Below are positions 11,197 to 22,073 of a stretch of DNA of 64,000 nucleotides, one piece after another (position 1 is the stretch's first letter; each line of letters begins with the position of its first letter). The notes under the pieces were generated by a model. The model was given only the letters and a program-made list of their open reading frames with translations, searched no databases and had not been told where the DNA came from. This DNA is from Mycosarcoma maydis (lineage: Eukaryota; Basidiomycota; Ustilaginomycetes; Ustilaginales), in contig NC_026486.1 in NCBI RefSeq assembly GCF_000328475.2, positions 558,001 to 622,000 of the forward strand. The letters run 5' to 3'. Both the position numbers and the translations under genes were made by a program.

Positions 11197-12079
11197 ATTC
11201 AATATTCCACAATGTTCAGATCGCAATCGCAGGATGATGGGAAGGTAGGGGTCAGCTCAGCTCAGCTCGATATTCAAGTCGTTAGCAGCAAAACTTGAAG
11301 GACGCACCTTGACTTGGCGTCATAGCGCTTGGTACTGTCATTCTGTTGACCTTGTATGATAGCCGTGGAAAGCTGATCAAGGAAATTGCCTCTAGTGTCC
11401 CTCTTTTCACTTCTGTAACAGTTGCCCTGTGCTTGCAATACGCTGATCGTTGATTCGGGTGTGTAGTAGGGAATGGTCGCAAACTCGTTGTCTGTTTTCA
11501 GGGTCCAGCATATGACATGCAAGGTGACCATTGATCCGAGCGCGATCGTCTGGCATAATGCTTAGATAATCCTTAACAAGGTTGCTCATGAGACATCGGC
11601 CGATTCTAAATCTTCATCAGGTGACTAGTCCGAATTGTAATTTGAATTTTTCGAAATGGTCTACAAATTGACAATTCAAGACTTGAGATCACTTTGTTTC
11701 TGACGCAAACAGCAATTCACTACAGGATGGCGTCAGATTTCCTTGCCGCTGCAAGGATTATGCGTTTGACTCTGCTCGAGCGAGAAAGCGGTGGGGAGGC
11801 ACTTCAAAATCTCATGGCTGCAGACAGGCAGTCTGGAGCATCAACAATTTGAAACTTTTCAAGAATTTCGCCAAAGAGGCATTAATGGCAGCAGCCCGCC
11901 AACAGATTCTCGGTGCAAGTCCAACCAGGTTGGCTACTGCTCGGGTGAGGTTTCGACACGAGCGATAAAGAGCAAGTACGAGGCAGAGCGTCTGTGGGCC
12001 TGGATTCAATATCGAATTTGACTGCTTCTTCGTCCTCATCACCACCTTGTCATCACCACCTCCTTTCCCGTCAAGAACA
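11197..12079. other. divergent promoter region of ATG12 and RPL7
   Basis: 883 bases between the ATG12 and RPL7 starts. A minus-strand ATG frame at 11531-11274 (85 codons) resembles nothing known and lacks features I trust; it may be leader sequence of ATG12. An imperfect CTCAG repeat lies at 11252-11270. Confidence 0.4.
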
Positions 12080-13943
12080 ATGTCGGCTCAGATTCGAACG
12101 TATGTATCATTCATATCGAGTGATGCGATCGCCAGGCATGGCAACTAGCAGCAGAAAGAGAGCACAAGCAGCATCGACCACCGACAGCAGCACAGTACAC
12201 CACCTATCACACTGGATGAGAGATGAGCAGCCACAGTACACACCAGCATTGCTATCTGGATATGTAGCTAGCCCAGACGAAACACATCGGCAGCGGGAAA
12301 GTACGAACCGACACCAGCGTTACATGGTAAACGTCATGTACATACGAGCATAGATTCTATTGGCTAAGAAAAAATATTGAAGGAAGGCGGAGACTAGGCG
12401 GCACGATGCGATCCTTGTGGTCCAACCTGTCACGTTCCTTTAACGGACTTGGCGATGCCATTCTTCATCTTGCCAACTAATCATCGAGTTTCGGTCGATC
12501 CGAATGCAGTCGGGCCTGCCTGATCCGTATCGAAGATTTTATCGACCAAGTGACGGTGACTGCTGGCATCGAGTACGATGGTGTGGCCGCCTCGCCATTC
12601 ATCCGCACACATAGGCTGCTTCGAGATCTCCCTTCCACCAAACATCTTGATCACACAGCCATATTCCTATTCAGTCATCGCTGCTCTGCTTCCTGTCCGT
12701 CCAGCCTCTGCTCATGCCGCGATCGCGCCTCGACTCGAAGTGCATCGCTTCTGCAACTTTTGTAGTACAGCAAATGCTGACATCCTCGGCGCTATTGATT
12801 TCCCCCTTTTTTATAGCACCGTCCCCGCCGCTCACGACGTCCTCGTCCCCGAGACTCTCCTCAAGAAGAGGAAGTCGGACGCCAAGGCCCGTGAGGAGAA
12901 GGCTGCCAAGGCTGCCGAGACCAAGAAGGTAAGCATCCACTCTCGACATCGACCGAAATTTGCATGAGCAAGCAGGATATGTAGGACGCAAACTATACAG
13001 GCACTTCAGGGTGATAGATGGATAGGCCACGCGACAGGTTCAACACAGTGATGCATCACAACCAACACTTCGGGCTAGTCTTCGGACGATGCTGCCGAAA
13101 TTATACCATCTTTCGGGGCTGAGGTTTACCTTTGATCGCGCAGCTTGCACATCAAAGTTTTCGCACGCCGGAATAGTGTCAACAGAAGACACACCACGAC
13201 TATGAATGAAAGTTTGCATGGATTGTGGTTTGCGTCACAACTACCACCCGCCACCTTTTCCTTCCGGATCGGTTGTCTGACATTATTTTTACTTTGCCTG
13301 CCGCTATCTCGAACAGGCCAACCTCGCCAAGCGCAAGGTCATCTTCAAGCGGGCCGAGCAGTACACCAAGGAGTACCGCTCCGCCGAGCGCGAGGAGATT
13401 CGTCTCCGCCGTGCCGCCAAAGCCAAGGGTGACTTCTACGTTGCCGGTCAGCCCAAGGTTGTCTTTGTTGTCCGTCTCCGTGGTATCAACAACATCGCCC
13501 CCAAGCCGCGCAAGATCCTGCAGCTCCTCCGTCTCCTCCAGATCAACAACGGTGTCTTTGTCCGATTGACCAAGGCCACCTCGCAGATGCTCCAGCTCGT
13601 TCAGCCTTACGTCACCTACGGCGCACCCAACCTCAAGACCATCCGTGAGCTCGTCTACAAGCGTGGTTACGCCAAGGTCAACCGTCAGCGCCTGCCCATC
13701 AACGACAACAAGATCATTGAGGAGAACCTCGGCAAGTTCGGCATCCTCTCGATCGAGGACATTGTCCACGAGATCGCCACCTGCGGCCCCAACTTCAAGG
13801 CCGTCTCCAACTTCCTTTGGGCCTTCAAGCTTTCGAACCCCAACGGTGGCTTCAAGGGTAAGAAGCTCACCCACTACACCGAGGGCGGCAACACTGGTGA
13901 CCGTGGCGAGGCCATCAACGCTCTCGTCCGCCGAATGAACTGA
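12080..13943 (+). CDS. RPL7: 60S ribosomal protein L7, three exons
   Basis: Structural protein of the large cytosolic ribosomal subunit (uL30 family). Exons: 12080-12099, 12817-12928 and 13317-13943, giving 252 residues (yeast Rpl7 is 244). Exon 1 is only 20 nt (MSAQIR plus two bases) and ends at GTATGT. Intron 1 (717 bp) ends in TTTTTTATAG, and intron 2 (388 bp) runs from GTAAGC to GAACAG. The joined protein shows [41 protein letters not shown]-type [33 protein letters not shown] and the C-terminal [14 protein letters not shown], all typical of eukaryotic L7. The tiny first exon with long introns is the usual ribosomal-protein gene pattern. I looked for C/D-box snoRNAs in both introns because yeast RPL7 introns host them, and found no convincing box pair. 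Confidence 0.95.
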
Positions 13944-14647
13944 GCGCGTCGCAAGGGTGAACGGCGACATGATTTCGATCATGTTGTAGTTTTCTTGTTT
14001 CGCGTCTTGGTTTCTTTTCGTCGTGTATCATCTTTTTGCATTGTCCCCTCGTTCTCCCACTATTCTCTGTCAACGGCACTCGAGTCTCTGGATGCGAACC
14101 GTTGAGTACCATCTCAAAAAGCGGTCGAACCTCAGTCGGCGCACTGTTACCTAGGCGAGCGAACGCTTGCATCTTGATTCTCTCACCTCCAGTTGGTTTC
14201 ATCGGGATTTGCTGGGCTGGTGGTGAAAGTTTCTCAAGTTCTGTATTCGCTCATATGCCGCCGTCGTGCGCTGTTCGACCGACACATATCCGTGCCTTTC
14301 ACCACGAGGATCTCGTCTCTCACTTCTTTTTTGGCTGCCTTCTCTTTGTATACTTTCCCTGTGTCAGTCAAACGGGTTGTGCGAGCGCGAATCCGAGACT
14401 GCGGATACTCGTCATTCGACATCACTTCATATAGTCATCAATCATGTAAACCCCCTCCAAAACACATTCGAAACCCAGCAATCCCTCGAACCGGTTCTCC
14501 ATACATCATCATAGGCTGTCCATACGTGCGTGTGTTGGCGATGTCTGATTTCATTCTCGGCTTCTAGGGCCTAAGTGAGTGTGAATGCATGTCTATCGTT
14601 GAATCGCGGTAACGGCGGCCAACGCGATGCCTGTGTGCGTCTGCAAC
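13944..14647. other. convergent 3' region between RPL7 and PHO8
   Basis: 704 bases between two converging stop codons. T-rich just after RPL7, consistent with 3' UTR. No gene recognised. Confidence 0.5.
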
Positions 14648-16534
14648 TCAGCTCTTGTTAAGATCCCTGGTGACAGCTTCGAGATCCAATGCTAGAATAT
14701 CCTTGATGACGACACCGATGTTGGTGTTATCCTGGTTACCGACGAGTCTGTGCGTCTCTGCACCGTACGCGTAAACGTTGATGTCAATGCCAGTGTGTCC
14801 ACTAGTCGAAAAGCCGATTTCGGCTCTCCTGGCAGCGATATCGGAAATCACCCTCCTGATGCCGTCCAGATTGACACCCGGAACGGGACCCATCCAGTTA
14901 AGAGATCGTGAAATGCCATCTGCACGGTGTGCTGTGTTATGTGACTGTCGGAGGTACGCACTAGCCTGATAGAGCGTCGATTCGTCCTGGACCGTTAGGA
15001 TCTCGTCCTTGACAACTTTCCACACGGCCTCGATTTCGACCTCGGTCGGCTTACCACCCTGGACCTTTCCGCTGAATCCAAGACCTGATTCGCCCAGAAT
15101 CTTGTCTCGGATGAAGTGCCTCACCAAACTCTCGCTCACCTTGCCATCGCGCGAAGCGACTTTGCCCGTTTCGCTGCGGACGAAATCGATCAGCACAGCT
15201 GTCAGAATCGGCGTCGAATGCTTGGCGTTCAGCAGACGCTCCGGATAGTACGCGTAGTTCGGATAGTCGAGAGACAGTTGCCTACCCAACGTCACTCCAC
15301 CCGTTTCGTGATCCGATGTGGAAATGAGCAACGTTCTCTCGCTCTTGGAGTTGTGCTGATCGACAAATTGCTTGACGAGTGCGATTGTGTCATGGTAAGC
15401 GAGCGCTTCGCGTGCATGACAGGCGGGGTCGTTGTTGTGTGCACAGAGGTCGATCTGAGAGCCTTCGATCATGAGGATGAAACCTTTGTCGTTTTGATCG
15501 GAAGTGGAGAGAAGCTCGAGTGCCTTGGAAGCGTAGTGCGAGAGCGGTTTGAGAGGGAGTGGTGCGGGAATGTTGACTCGATCGATCTCGTACGGCGTGT
15601 TGACCGGTGCGAGTAGAGCCATAAATGGAAGTTGCGGCTTCGAGCGTCCGCTAGCAGTACCGAAGAGTTCGTCACTGGAATGCAGTTGAGAGTAAAGCGA
15701 ATCAGCCGAGGTGTTGGAAGGGAAAGCGAGACGTACATCCCATCCGAGCTGCTTGGCGTACTCAACCGTATCCTCATCATCTTGTCGACATGAAACGATA
15801 GTCGAGTTGGGCAGAAAGGCACATCCACCACCACCGATGGCAAGATCCAAAGTACGTTGGCCTAGGGGATTCTTGTTGCCTCCAATCATCTGTGAAGCAA
15901 TCAGCGGCTCTTCTGCCCTCGATGCGGCATGGGAGATGAACGCTGCCGGAGTAGCATCCGTCAATCTAGAAGTGACCACCACACCTGTCAGCAAGCCTTT
16001 ACGCTTGGCGGCTTCAAACACGGTACCACACGCGTTTCCATCGGATGTAACACCAATCGCGCCATTGTACGATTTCTTTGCGCACGAAAAAGCAGTCGCG
16101 CCCGCCGCAGAGTCTGTGATAAGCGAAGAAGAGGATCTGGATCGATGCGTACCAACAAGGATGGTATCGAGCGGGAGTTGGAAGGGGCTTTCGCTGTCGG
16201 TATCGTTGTTGAGCGCTTGAGCAAAGTGACGCGTAAAAGTGAGCGAGGCAGGACCGTAGCCGTCGCTGATCATGAGGATGATGTTGGTCTTGACGGGACG
16301 TGGAGACCAAGGCCAATGCCAGACGCCAGAGGCAATGTCAGAGACATAGTCGAAGCTCTCGCGATGCAAGGCCAACAAGGTCAAGAGGAGGAGAGCAGCT
16401 TTGAAGACGTTGGACAAGTATGCTGCTGCACGGAGCCGGATGTAGCGCTGCGATGACGTCTCCTGAGCACGGTGACGACGCGCCGATGAGTCAACGGCAC
16501 TGGCGGGTCGTGGCAGCTTGGAGTCGAGGTCCAT
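14648..16534 (-). CDS. PHO8: vacuolar-type alkaline phosphatase
   Basis: Metal-dependent phosphomonoesterase of the alkaline phosphatase superfamily, likely anchored in the vacuolar membrane. The ATG at 16534 gives 628 residues; the open frame extends to 16558 but only from a GTG. A short basic cytoplasmic N-terminus precedes one hydrophobic helix at about 39-57, giving the type II topology known for yeast Pho8. Catalytic features visible: an ILMISDGYG metal motif after the helix, the nucleophile serine in ITDSAAGATAF, a lysine/tyrosine stretch CAKKSYNGAIG, the metal-binding SDHETGG, and SGHTGIDINVYAYG near the C-terminus. Length fits fungal Pho8 (about 570-640). The gene converges on RPL7 and diverges from the annexin across a repeat-rich spacer. 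Confidence 0.93.
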   Translation of the reverse strand: MDLDSKLPRPASAVDSSARRHRAQETSSQRYIRLRAAAYLSNVFKAALLLLTLLALHRESFDYVSDIASGVWHWPWSPRPVKTNIILMISDGYGPASLTFTRHFAQALNNDTDSESPFQLPLDTILVGTHRSRSSSSLITDSAAGATAFSCAKKSYNGAIGVTSDGNACGTVFEAAKRKGLLTGVVVTSRLTDATPAAFISHAASRAEEPLIASQMIGGNKNPLGQRTLDLAIGGGGCAFLPNSTIVSCRQDDEDTVEYAKQLGWDVRLAFPSNTSADSLYSQLHSSDELFGTASGRSKPQLPFMALLAPVNTPYEIDRVNIPAPLPLKPLSHYASKALELLSTSDQNDKGFILMIEGSQIDLCAHNNDPACHAREALAYHDTIALVKQFVDQHNSKSERTLLISTSDHETGGVTLGRQLSLDYPNYAYYPERLLNAKHSTPILTAVLIDFVRSETGKVASRDGKVSESLVRHFIRDKILGESGLGFSGKVQGGKPTEVEIEAVWKVVKDEILTVQDESTLYQASAYLRQSHNTAHRADGISRSLNWMGPVPGVNLDGIRRVISDIAARRAEIGFSTSGHTGIDINVYAYGAETHRLVGNQDNTNIGVVIKDILALDLEAVTRDLNKS

Positions 16535-16702
16535 ACTGACGACTTTGTAGGAAAGCACACAAGTTTGGATATGGACTGTCTAGAAGCAGAGAGAGGACCC
16601 TTGATCGTCGCCAAGGACTCGATTTACGGAGAAGCTCACGCGTCTCTTGAGAAAGAGCTTCACCACTTTCCTTTGCCACGGTGCTTACTCTCTGTCAATC
16701 CT

Positions 16703-16737
16703 GAATCGTGAATCGTGAATCGTGAATCGTGAATCAC
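16703..16737. repeat. tandem GAATCGT heptamer array
   Basis: Four exact tandem copies of GAATCGT followed by the near-copy GAATCAC. Same 7-bp unit as in other intergenic spacers. Confidence 0.9.
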
Positions 16738-16877
16738 AAATGTTTGCGACTCACGACTCGTTCACGGTTGTCATGGCACTCACGCGCACGGATGCCCCTG
16801 AAATCACGAATCCCGAGTTGGTGCTTCGTGATGCACGCACGATACACGATAACTACGTGATATTCACGATCTCATGA

Positions 16878-16906
16878 TCGTGATTCGTGATTCGTGATTC
16901 GTGATT
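16878..16906. repeat. tandem TCGTGAT heptamer array
   Basis: Four tandem copies of the 7-bp unit TCGTGAT, the same family as the array at 16703 but in the opposite orientation. Confidence 0.85.
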
Positions 16907-17451
16907 GCTGAAAACGTGTCAGATCGTCGCTTCCACAAAGCCTTAATTTACGCGACAATCACGAATCACGAATCGTAAATTTGTAGTCACGAGTGACGTA
17001 CGCGGTGCAGCCCACAGCCAGCACCGCCTCGTGTCTCGCCGCCACAATTCGTGACTGGCAGCCGTACACTGCCTTAGGGCTGTGTTGTAAGCGCGGTCCA
17101 TTCGTGATTTCACGATTGCGCCAAGAAACGCAGTGGAAAGAAAGTGAGAAGCGAGTCGTGAGCCTAGCACCAGCTCCCAAGCAGTCACTGAGTCTCAATC
17201 CTACGAAATAGAACCACAAATCAGGAATTCTGTGAATCACGAATGTGGAGAGCAAGAGCTAGCTGAGCCGGTGCGGTCACTCACGACTTGATGCATTCAT
17301 GATTCACGATTGGCTGGTCCGTGTCTGCTTGAGCGCTTGGTTGAGCTTTCTTGCTGAGCGTATAAGATGGATGGCTGGTTACGCATCCATTCACCTTGCT
17401 CGGTCCCACCAAAGTCTTACCAAGTCAAAGCAACACTTATACTCGAACAAC

Positions 17452-18744
17452 ATGTCCTGGCAGCAAAATCCTTACCCGCCCCCGCAAGGCTACGGTGCGC
17501 CTCCTCCCATGCCCCAAGGTGGTTATGGCGGCTACTCAGCCCCGGTTGGACCACCCCCACCTCACACTGGCGGTTACGGAGCTCCTCCTCAAGCTCCATA
17601 CGGCGGCGGTTACGCTCCTCCTCCTCCTGGTCCACCGCAGCACCACCATCATAATCATCATCATCAACAGCAACATCACCCATCTCCTCCTCAACACGGA
17701 TACGGGGCTCCCGTCGGACCACCTCCCACAGGAGGTGCTGGCGCTTACTACCTCGGTGTTCCCGTACCACCGCCTCCTCCCAACCAGCCCGCTCCACCTC
17801 CGCCTGGCTACAATGCAGCGCAAGATGTAGAACGTATCCGCAAGGCAACCAAAGGGTTCGGTACCGACGAGGGCGCCCTCATTGCCACATTAGCACCTCT
17901 CGACGCTTGGCAGGTCGATGCGCTTCGCCACACGTTCAAGGCGTCCGTGGGCAAAGATTTACTCACAGTTCTCGAGAAGGAGACTTCGGGCTGGTTCGAA
18001 GCTGCTCTCCGCGCCAAGGTGCTCGGCCCCGTCCTGTACGATTGCTGGCTCATCAAACGCGCTTGTCAAGGCGCAGGTACGCATGAGGACCTTCTCAACG
18101 AAGTCCTCCTCGGCAGAACCAATTCGGAAATGCACATTCTCAAACAAGCCTACCAAGCTACTTATGGCAAGAACATGGAAAAGGTCGTCGAAGAGGAATT
18201 GTCATTCAAGACCAAGCGCATGTTCGTCATGGCCATGCAAGGCGTTCGTCAGGAAGACAACATTCCCGTCGACCCGCGCGCCGTAGAAGCCGACGTTGCT
18301 GCTCTGCATGGTGCCGCCCGAGGTGCGGGTACTGACGAGATCGCCATTTGCGGCATTCTGATCCAGCGCAGCAGTCCACATTTGGCCGCTGTGGCTCAGG
18401 CCTACCAGCAACGTCACCGAAGACCACTTTCCAAGATGATCGATGCCGAATTCTCAGGACATATGCAGGACGCACTTCGCTTCATCGTCGATGGCGCAGA
18501 GCACGACGGTCAGGGTATCACACGCGACGCTCGGTTGCTCGAGGACAGCATGAAGGGTATGGGCACCAAGGACGAGCGTCTCATCTACCGTGTCGCGCGC
18601 CTGCACTGGAACAAGCCTCGCTTCGAGGGTCAGATCAAACCCGCTTATGCACAGCTCTTCCACAAGAAGGGTCTTAAGAACCGCGTCGAGGGCGAGACCA
18701 GCGGTGATTATAAGCGCATGCTTTCGGCCATGATCGGATCGTGA
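17452..18744 (+). CDS. annexin with GYG/proline-rich N-terminal domain
   Basis: Calcium-dependent phospholipid-binding protein of 430 residues. The ATG at 17452 is the first in frame with the conserved part. Residues 1-120 are a low-complexity Pro/Gly/Tyr/His head with repeated GYGAPP units, as in animal annexins A7 and A11 and fungal annexins. Four annexin repeats follow (about 123-430). The loop motifs GFGTDE, GAGTHE, GAGTDE and GMGTKDE mark the starts of the four repeats; type II calcium sites normally also need an acidic residue about 40 residues later, which I did not check one by one. The first two loops are close to consensus; whether all four bind calcium is not determined. A TATAAG lies 91 bases upstream of the ATG. 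It probably acts in membrane traffic or membrane repair (inference from the family). Confidence 0.95.
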   Translation: MSWQQNPYPPPQGYGAPPPMPQGGYGGYSAPVGPPPPHTGGYGAPPQAPYGGGYAPPPPGPPQHHHHNHHHQQQHHPSPPQHGYGAPVGPPPTGGAGAYYLGVPVPPPPPNQPAPPPPGYNAAQDVERIRKATKGFGTDEGALIATLAPLDAWQVDALRHTFKASVGKDLLTVLEKETSGWFEAALRAKVLGPVLYDCWLIKRACQGAGTHEDLLNEVLLGRTNSEMHILKQAYQATYGKNMEKVVEEELSFKTKRMFVMAMQGVRQEDNIPVDPRAVEADVAALHGAARGAGTDEIAICGILIQRSSPHLAAVAQAYQQRHRRPLSKMIDAEFSGHMQDALRFIVDGAEHDGQGITRDARLLEDSMKGMGTKDERLIYRVARLHWNKPRFEGQIKPAYAQLFHKKGLKNRVEGETSGDYKRMLSAMIGS

Positions 18745-19123
18745 TCCGCATGGACGCGCACATTGTTCGTATTTGCTATTGTAAATACTCTACCTGTATA
18801 CCCTTGCTAGGTCTCCTGTATCTCATAGTTTGAATGCTACCATTACAGCTCTTCCACCGCCGATGATCGCCGTTTCATAGTGTGCGTGTTGAACAAGTGA
18901 GGTTTCAGCGTCGCTTGGTGGGGGTTTCGTTTTTTTCAGCGTGTCAGCCTGCAAATTTAAAAGCACAGACCTCCACAACGTAACTGCAATTCACGATTCA
19001 CGATTCAAGAGAATTCTTCGACTCTATTGCCTCTCGCCATTACCGCCAACATCAGCGCCCACAACGACTGCTGTATCACAGAGCGCTGCTATTATCAGCT
19101 GATAGCCAAAGAGCTCTACTGCT
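18745..19123. other. intergenic spacer
   Basis: 379 bases between two plus-strand genes. T-rich 3' region of the annexin, one CACGATTCACGATT motif near 18992-19006. No gene seen. Confidence 0.5.
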
Positions 19124-20938
19124 ATGGTTGCGCAAGCAGAATCGTCCAGATCGAGCGTCAATGAGCGTCTCGCTCGTGCGCGACAAGAAGATCTTCGACG
19201 ATGTCGGAACTTGCAGGCCAAGCTAAGACGGGCGCAGATGGACGACGTTCACGATCCTGCTCTCGGCTATGAAACGACGACTACAACCTTGAAGCAGCGT
19301 TTCACGCCTGTGAATGCAGTGGCGACTTGTTCGCGAACAGGACTCATGTTTCTCTCTTCCACCGAACAGGCGCAGAGGGAACGCGATCAGCGGTCGAGGG
19401 AAAGACAGTTGAAGCGCCAAGTGGCGGGACCTATACCGCCCGAATCTTGGCGAGACGATTTTGACCGGCTCAGCATTCGGAAAGGGGTTGCGAACCATCT
19501 CGATCGGAAGCAAGTGCACGACCTCGTCTCGGCTACGTCTGCTGCCGCTCGCAAAGACAGGGAGGCTGACAAACACAGTTCTCAAGCCGCGTTGGATCCA
19601 GATCGTCGACGACGTATACGGGCAAGTCAAGCAGCCATATGTTCTGGTGTTCGCTTTTTCTACGACCCGAAAGAACACGAGGGTGAAAGAAGGACGGTGC
19701 TTGGTTTGCGCGATATGACACTGTGCGTGATAGCTGATGCTCTTAATTGTCCGTCCAGGAACAAAGGTCAAGATCACAGCACGATGCCGGAAATGAATCC
19801 AATGCAGTTGCGAGAAGTGCTGGATTATCTGCCAAGACACATGCAAGAGCGTATGATGGCCTTGTGCGGGCGTCTGGCTGCTACAGATTGGCCTTTGAGC
19901 GAGTGGACTGCTCAGATTCAGGTTGATCTTGACAAACAAGTCCATTCGGATGTGAACCACTCGCAAGTCGACCGCATCCCAGAAGAAGCACAAGATGACT
20001 GGGAGACGAGCTCCAACTCGCCGAGCACGCACTCTTCCACCTTGCCCACTATCCCAATCGACCAAAGCAACACCTCTCTCGACCTCTCCTTCTCCACCAT
20101 CACCACCCGCACCCTCAACCGCCTCCTTTCGACCCTTCACCATCCACATTCTCTCCGAATGCTCAGCCTAGCCGGCACGTCATCACTGGATACCCCTCCA
20201 ATGCATGCCATCTTTGCACAACTTTCCAACCTTGAAATCCTCAGCCTTGCAGGTTCGCGACTGTCGCCTTGGGCTACTGAAGAAGATCATCAACGGGCAG
20301 GTGTGTTCTTGCGCAAACTTAGTCGAAGTTTAGTCAAGCTGGAGACGCTGGATTTGAGTCATTGTGGGTGGGTGAGCGCGGACGCGATACAGGCGGTTTC
20401 GTGGGCAACTAGGGTGACGGTTGCTTGGCCGAGAATGATGCATTTAGTGCTGGTTGGGTGTCGGGCACTCGTCGATCCGAGGATGGGTGCGGACAAAGCG
20501 CCGTCGGAATTTTCAGGCAAGGCAGCAGGAAGTTGGCTTGCGCAGTGGCATGCAAGGCACTCGCAGCGAGATGTAGTGCGTTCTACCAATTCTGTTCACG
20601 ATGGACTGTATGATACCTACACCGATATCCATCGTGATCCGTTCGACCTCTTTGCCCCATCCACACCGGCCACGAGCCAGCCGACACGTGCGACGTTTAG
20701 CGATTACGTCAACAATGATATTCAGCCTGCGATCATCAGCCACATGACTTGGACGACCGACGACTGCAGCGGCAGCGGCAGTGGTGGTGGTGGTCTGCTG
20801 ATGGAATTTGTCCGTTGTCCACGCTCCGCAGGCAAGATCGAAATGTGGCAGTGGCAGCGAGCCCGCATCATCGAAGCTGTCCGTGGTCGAAGTCAGCCAC
20901 ATTCCCAACAGCGACAGTGGATCGAAGTGTACTTCTGA
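19124..20938 (+). CDS. leucine-rich-repeat-like protein of unknown function
   Basis: A 604-residue open frame from a true ATG. The N-terminal third is Arg/Gln-rich and probably helical. The middle holds a short conserved-looking part with FFYDPKEHEGERR. Residues about 310-470 read like degenerate leucine-rich repeats of the RNI type: SLDLSFSTI, LRMLSLAGTSSL, LEILSLAGSRLS and LETLDLSHCGW. The C-terminus (GKIEMWQWQRARIIEAVRGR) is basic and aromatic. There is no transmembrane segment or signal peptide. I do not recognise a named family; the LRR call rests on the LxxLxLxx spacing only. Codon usage matches neighbouring genes, so I treat it as a real gene. Confidence 0.75.
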   Translation: MVAQAESSRSSVNERLARARQEDLRRCRNLQAKLRRAQMDDVHDPALGYETTTTTLKQRFTPVNAVATCSRTGLMFLSSTEQAQRERDQRSRERQLKRQVAGPIPPESWRDDFDRLSIRKGVANHLDRKQVHDLVSATSAAARKDREADKHSSQAALDPDRRRRIRASQAAICSGVRFFYDPKEHEGERRTVLGLRDMTLCVIADALNCPSRNKGQDHSTMPEMNPMQLREVLDYLPRHMQERMMALCGRLAATDWPLSEWTAQIQVDLDKQVHSDVNHSQVDRIPEEAQDDWETSSNSPSTHSSTLPTIPIDQSNTSLDLSFSTITTRTLNRLLSTLHHPHSLRMLSLAGTSSLDTPPMHAIFAQLSNLEILSLAGSRLSPWATEEDHQRAGVFLRKLSRSLVKLETLDLSHCGWVSADAIQAVSWATRVTVAWPRMMHLVLVGCRALVDPRMGADKAPSEFSGKAAGSWLAQWHARHSQRDVVRSTNSVHDGLYDTYTDIHRDPFDLFAPSTPATSQPTRATFSDYVNNDIQPAIISHMTWTTDDCSGSGSGGGGLLMEFVRCPRSAGKIEMWQWQRARIIEAVRGRSQPHSQQRQWIEVYF

Positions 20939-20974
20939 CGTCTCCGAGCCCATTCAAATTGCTTCTGGCCTGCT

Positions 20975-21978
20975 TTAACCTGCCAAGGAGACCTTGTCCA
21001 GATCGAACACCTCGATAAACTCCAAATCGCTGATCTTGGTCCCTGCAAACCTGCTATACTCCTCGAAGATGCTTGTATGACTCCAACTCTGCAACCTCCT
21101 CACCAGTCCTACGATGCATCCTACTCTGTACTTTCCTTTGTTGCAATGGATCAATATCGGCCAATTTTCGGGTTTTAGGATGAGTTGGAGAGCTTTGACG
21201 ACATCGGCGTGATCCATCTCTGCCGTGGGTTCTTTGTTGATCGCCAAACGGAGGTGGTGTGTTGTGATGTTTTGAGATGCTGTCCAGTTGGTCATATTGG
21301 AACGGTAGTCTTCTGTGCCCAAGTACAGGACGGTTTTCAGCGAGAGACGACGCAAAAATTCAAAATTGCGTTCGTTGGGGTGACCTGAACGGTAGATGCC
21401 GCGGGAGACCATGGCGAAGTTCAGAGGTGGCACGATGAGCGTCGTTGATGACAGCGGGTCAGTTGCGTGAGGTAGGCTGAGAGGCGAGGCGGGTAAGGTC
21501 GAGTGCGGGGGAGGTGCGCTGGTGGGGGCAAGTTTGGTGAGAGCGATCGGGTCGCTGTGATTGCCGGTTTGGCTGGGCAACGGAACGTCATTCGGTGTCG
21601 TCAGCATTGAATTCGCTGACAGATGGGTGGTAGCTGCTTCCGAGGCGACCTGTGATTCGGTCAACACAACGTCAGTAGACAGGCGTCTTGAACCGCCTAC
21701 ACCGTCTAGCTGCGCTGTAGTTTTTGATGAGGCTGGTGGATCCACGGCTGCATTCGTGCCATCTCTCGGCTTCGCGCCACCTTTGGCACTCTCCTGAAAT
21801 ACTGCACCCGTCTCATTCTTGCCCGCACCCGTTTCGCTCTTGTCACGATCGTCGAAAAGCCATCCACCACCACTGGTGCTGTGCCAGAAGGGAAGACAAA
21901 GAAGGCAGGGAGAAGTTTCAGTCACACTGACTTCTTGATTTCGACAGCAGCAGTGGTGCGACTCCTGTAGACGCTCAT
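20975..21978 (-). CDS. SIW14: Siw14/Oca-type atypical dual-specificity phosphatase
   Basis: Phosphatase of the plant/fungal atypical DSP family; yeast Siw14 removes the 5-beta phosphate from inositol pyrophosphates. The long frame begins at a GTG, so I infer a first exon 21978-21932 starting ATG, a 53-nt intron (GTCAGT...CACAG) and exon 2 at 21878-20975, giving 316 residues. The GTCAGT donor is unusual, so the first exon is tentative. Residues about 1-140 are a low-complexity Ser/Thr/Pro linker. The catalytic domain starts at VPPLNFAMVSRGIYRSGHPN, contains LKTVLYLGTEDY, and has the CX5R active site HCNKGKYRVG with Cys near residue 261 and Arg near 267. The usual motif is HCxxGxxRTG; here Val replaces Thr. 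It lies 96 bases downstream of prefoldin subunit 3 on the same strand. Confidence 0.85.
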
Positions 21979-22073
21979 TAAATGCTTGGTTGCTTCGATT
22001 GCAGGAGGAATAATGTTACAAGAGCAGCAGAGCGCTGTTGCAGTGTGGGACGACGAGGAGGAGGTGATGAAAC

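Larger units (their letters stand above)
16535..17451. other. divergent intergenic region rich in heptamer repeats
   Basis: Contains the densest collection of the intergenic heptamer (GAATCGT/ATTCGTG) in the window, in both orientations, between 16700 and 17310. TATAAG at 17361, 91 bases before the annexin ATG, is a candidate TATA element. No gene seen. Confidence 0.6.

Noticed and set aside
12929..13316. C/D-box snoRNA in RPL7 intron 2
   Set aside because: GTGATGC and CTGA-like boxes exist but no C/D pair with proper spacing and terminal stem was found.
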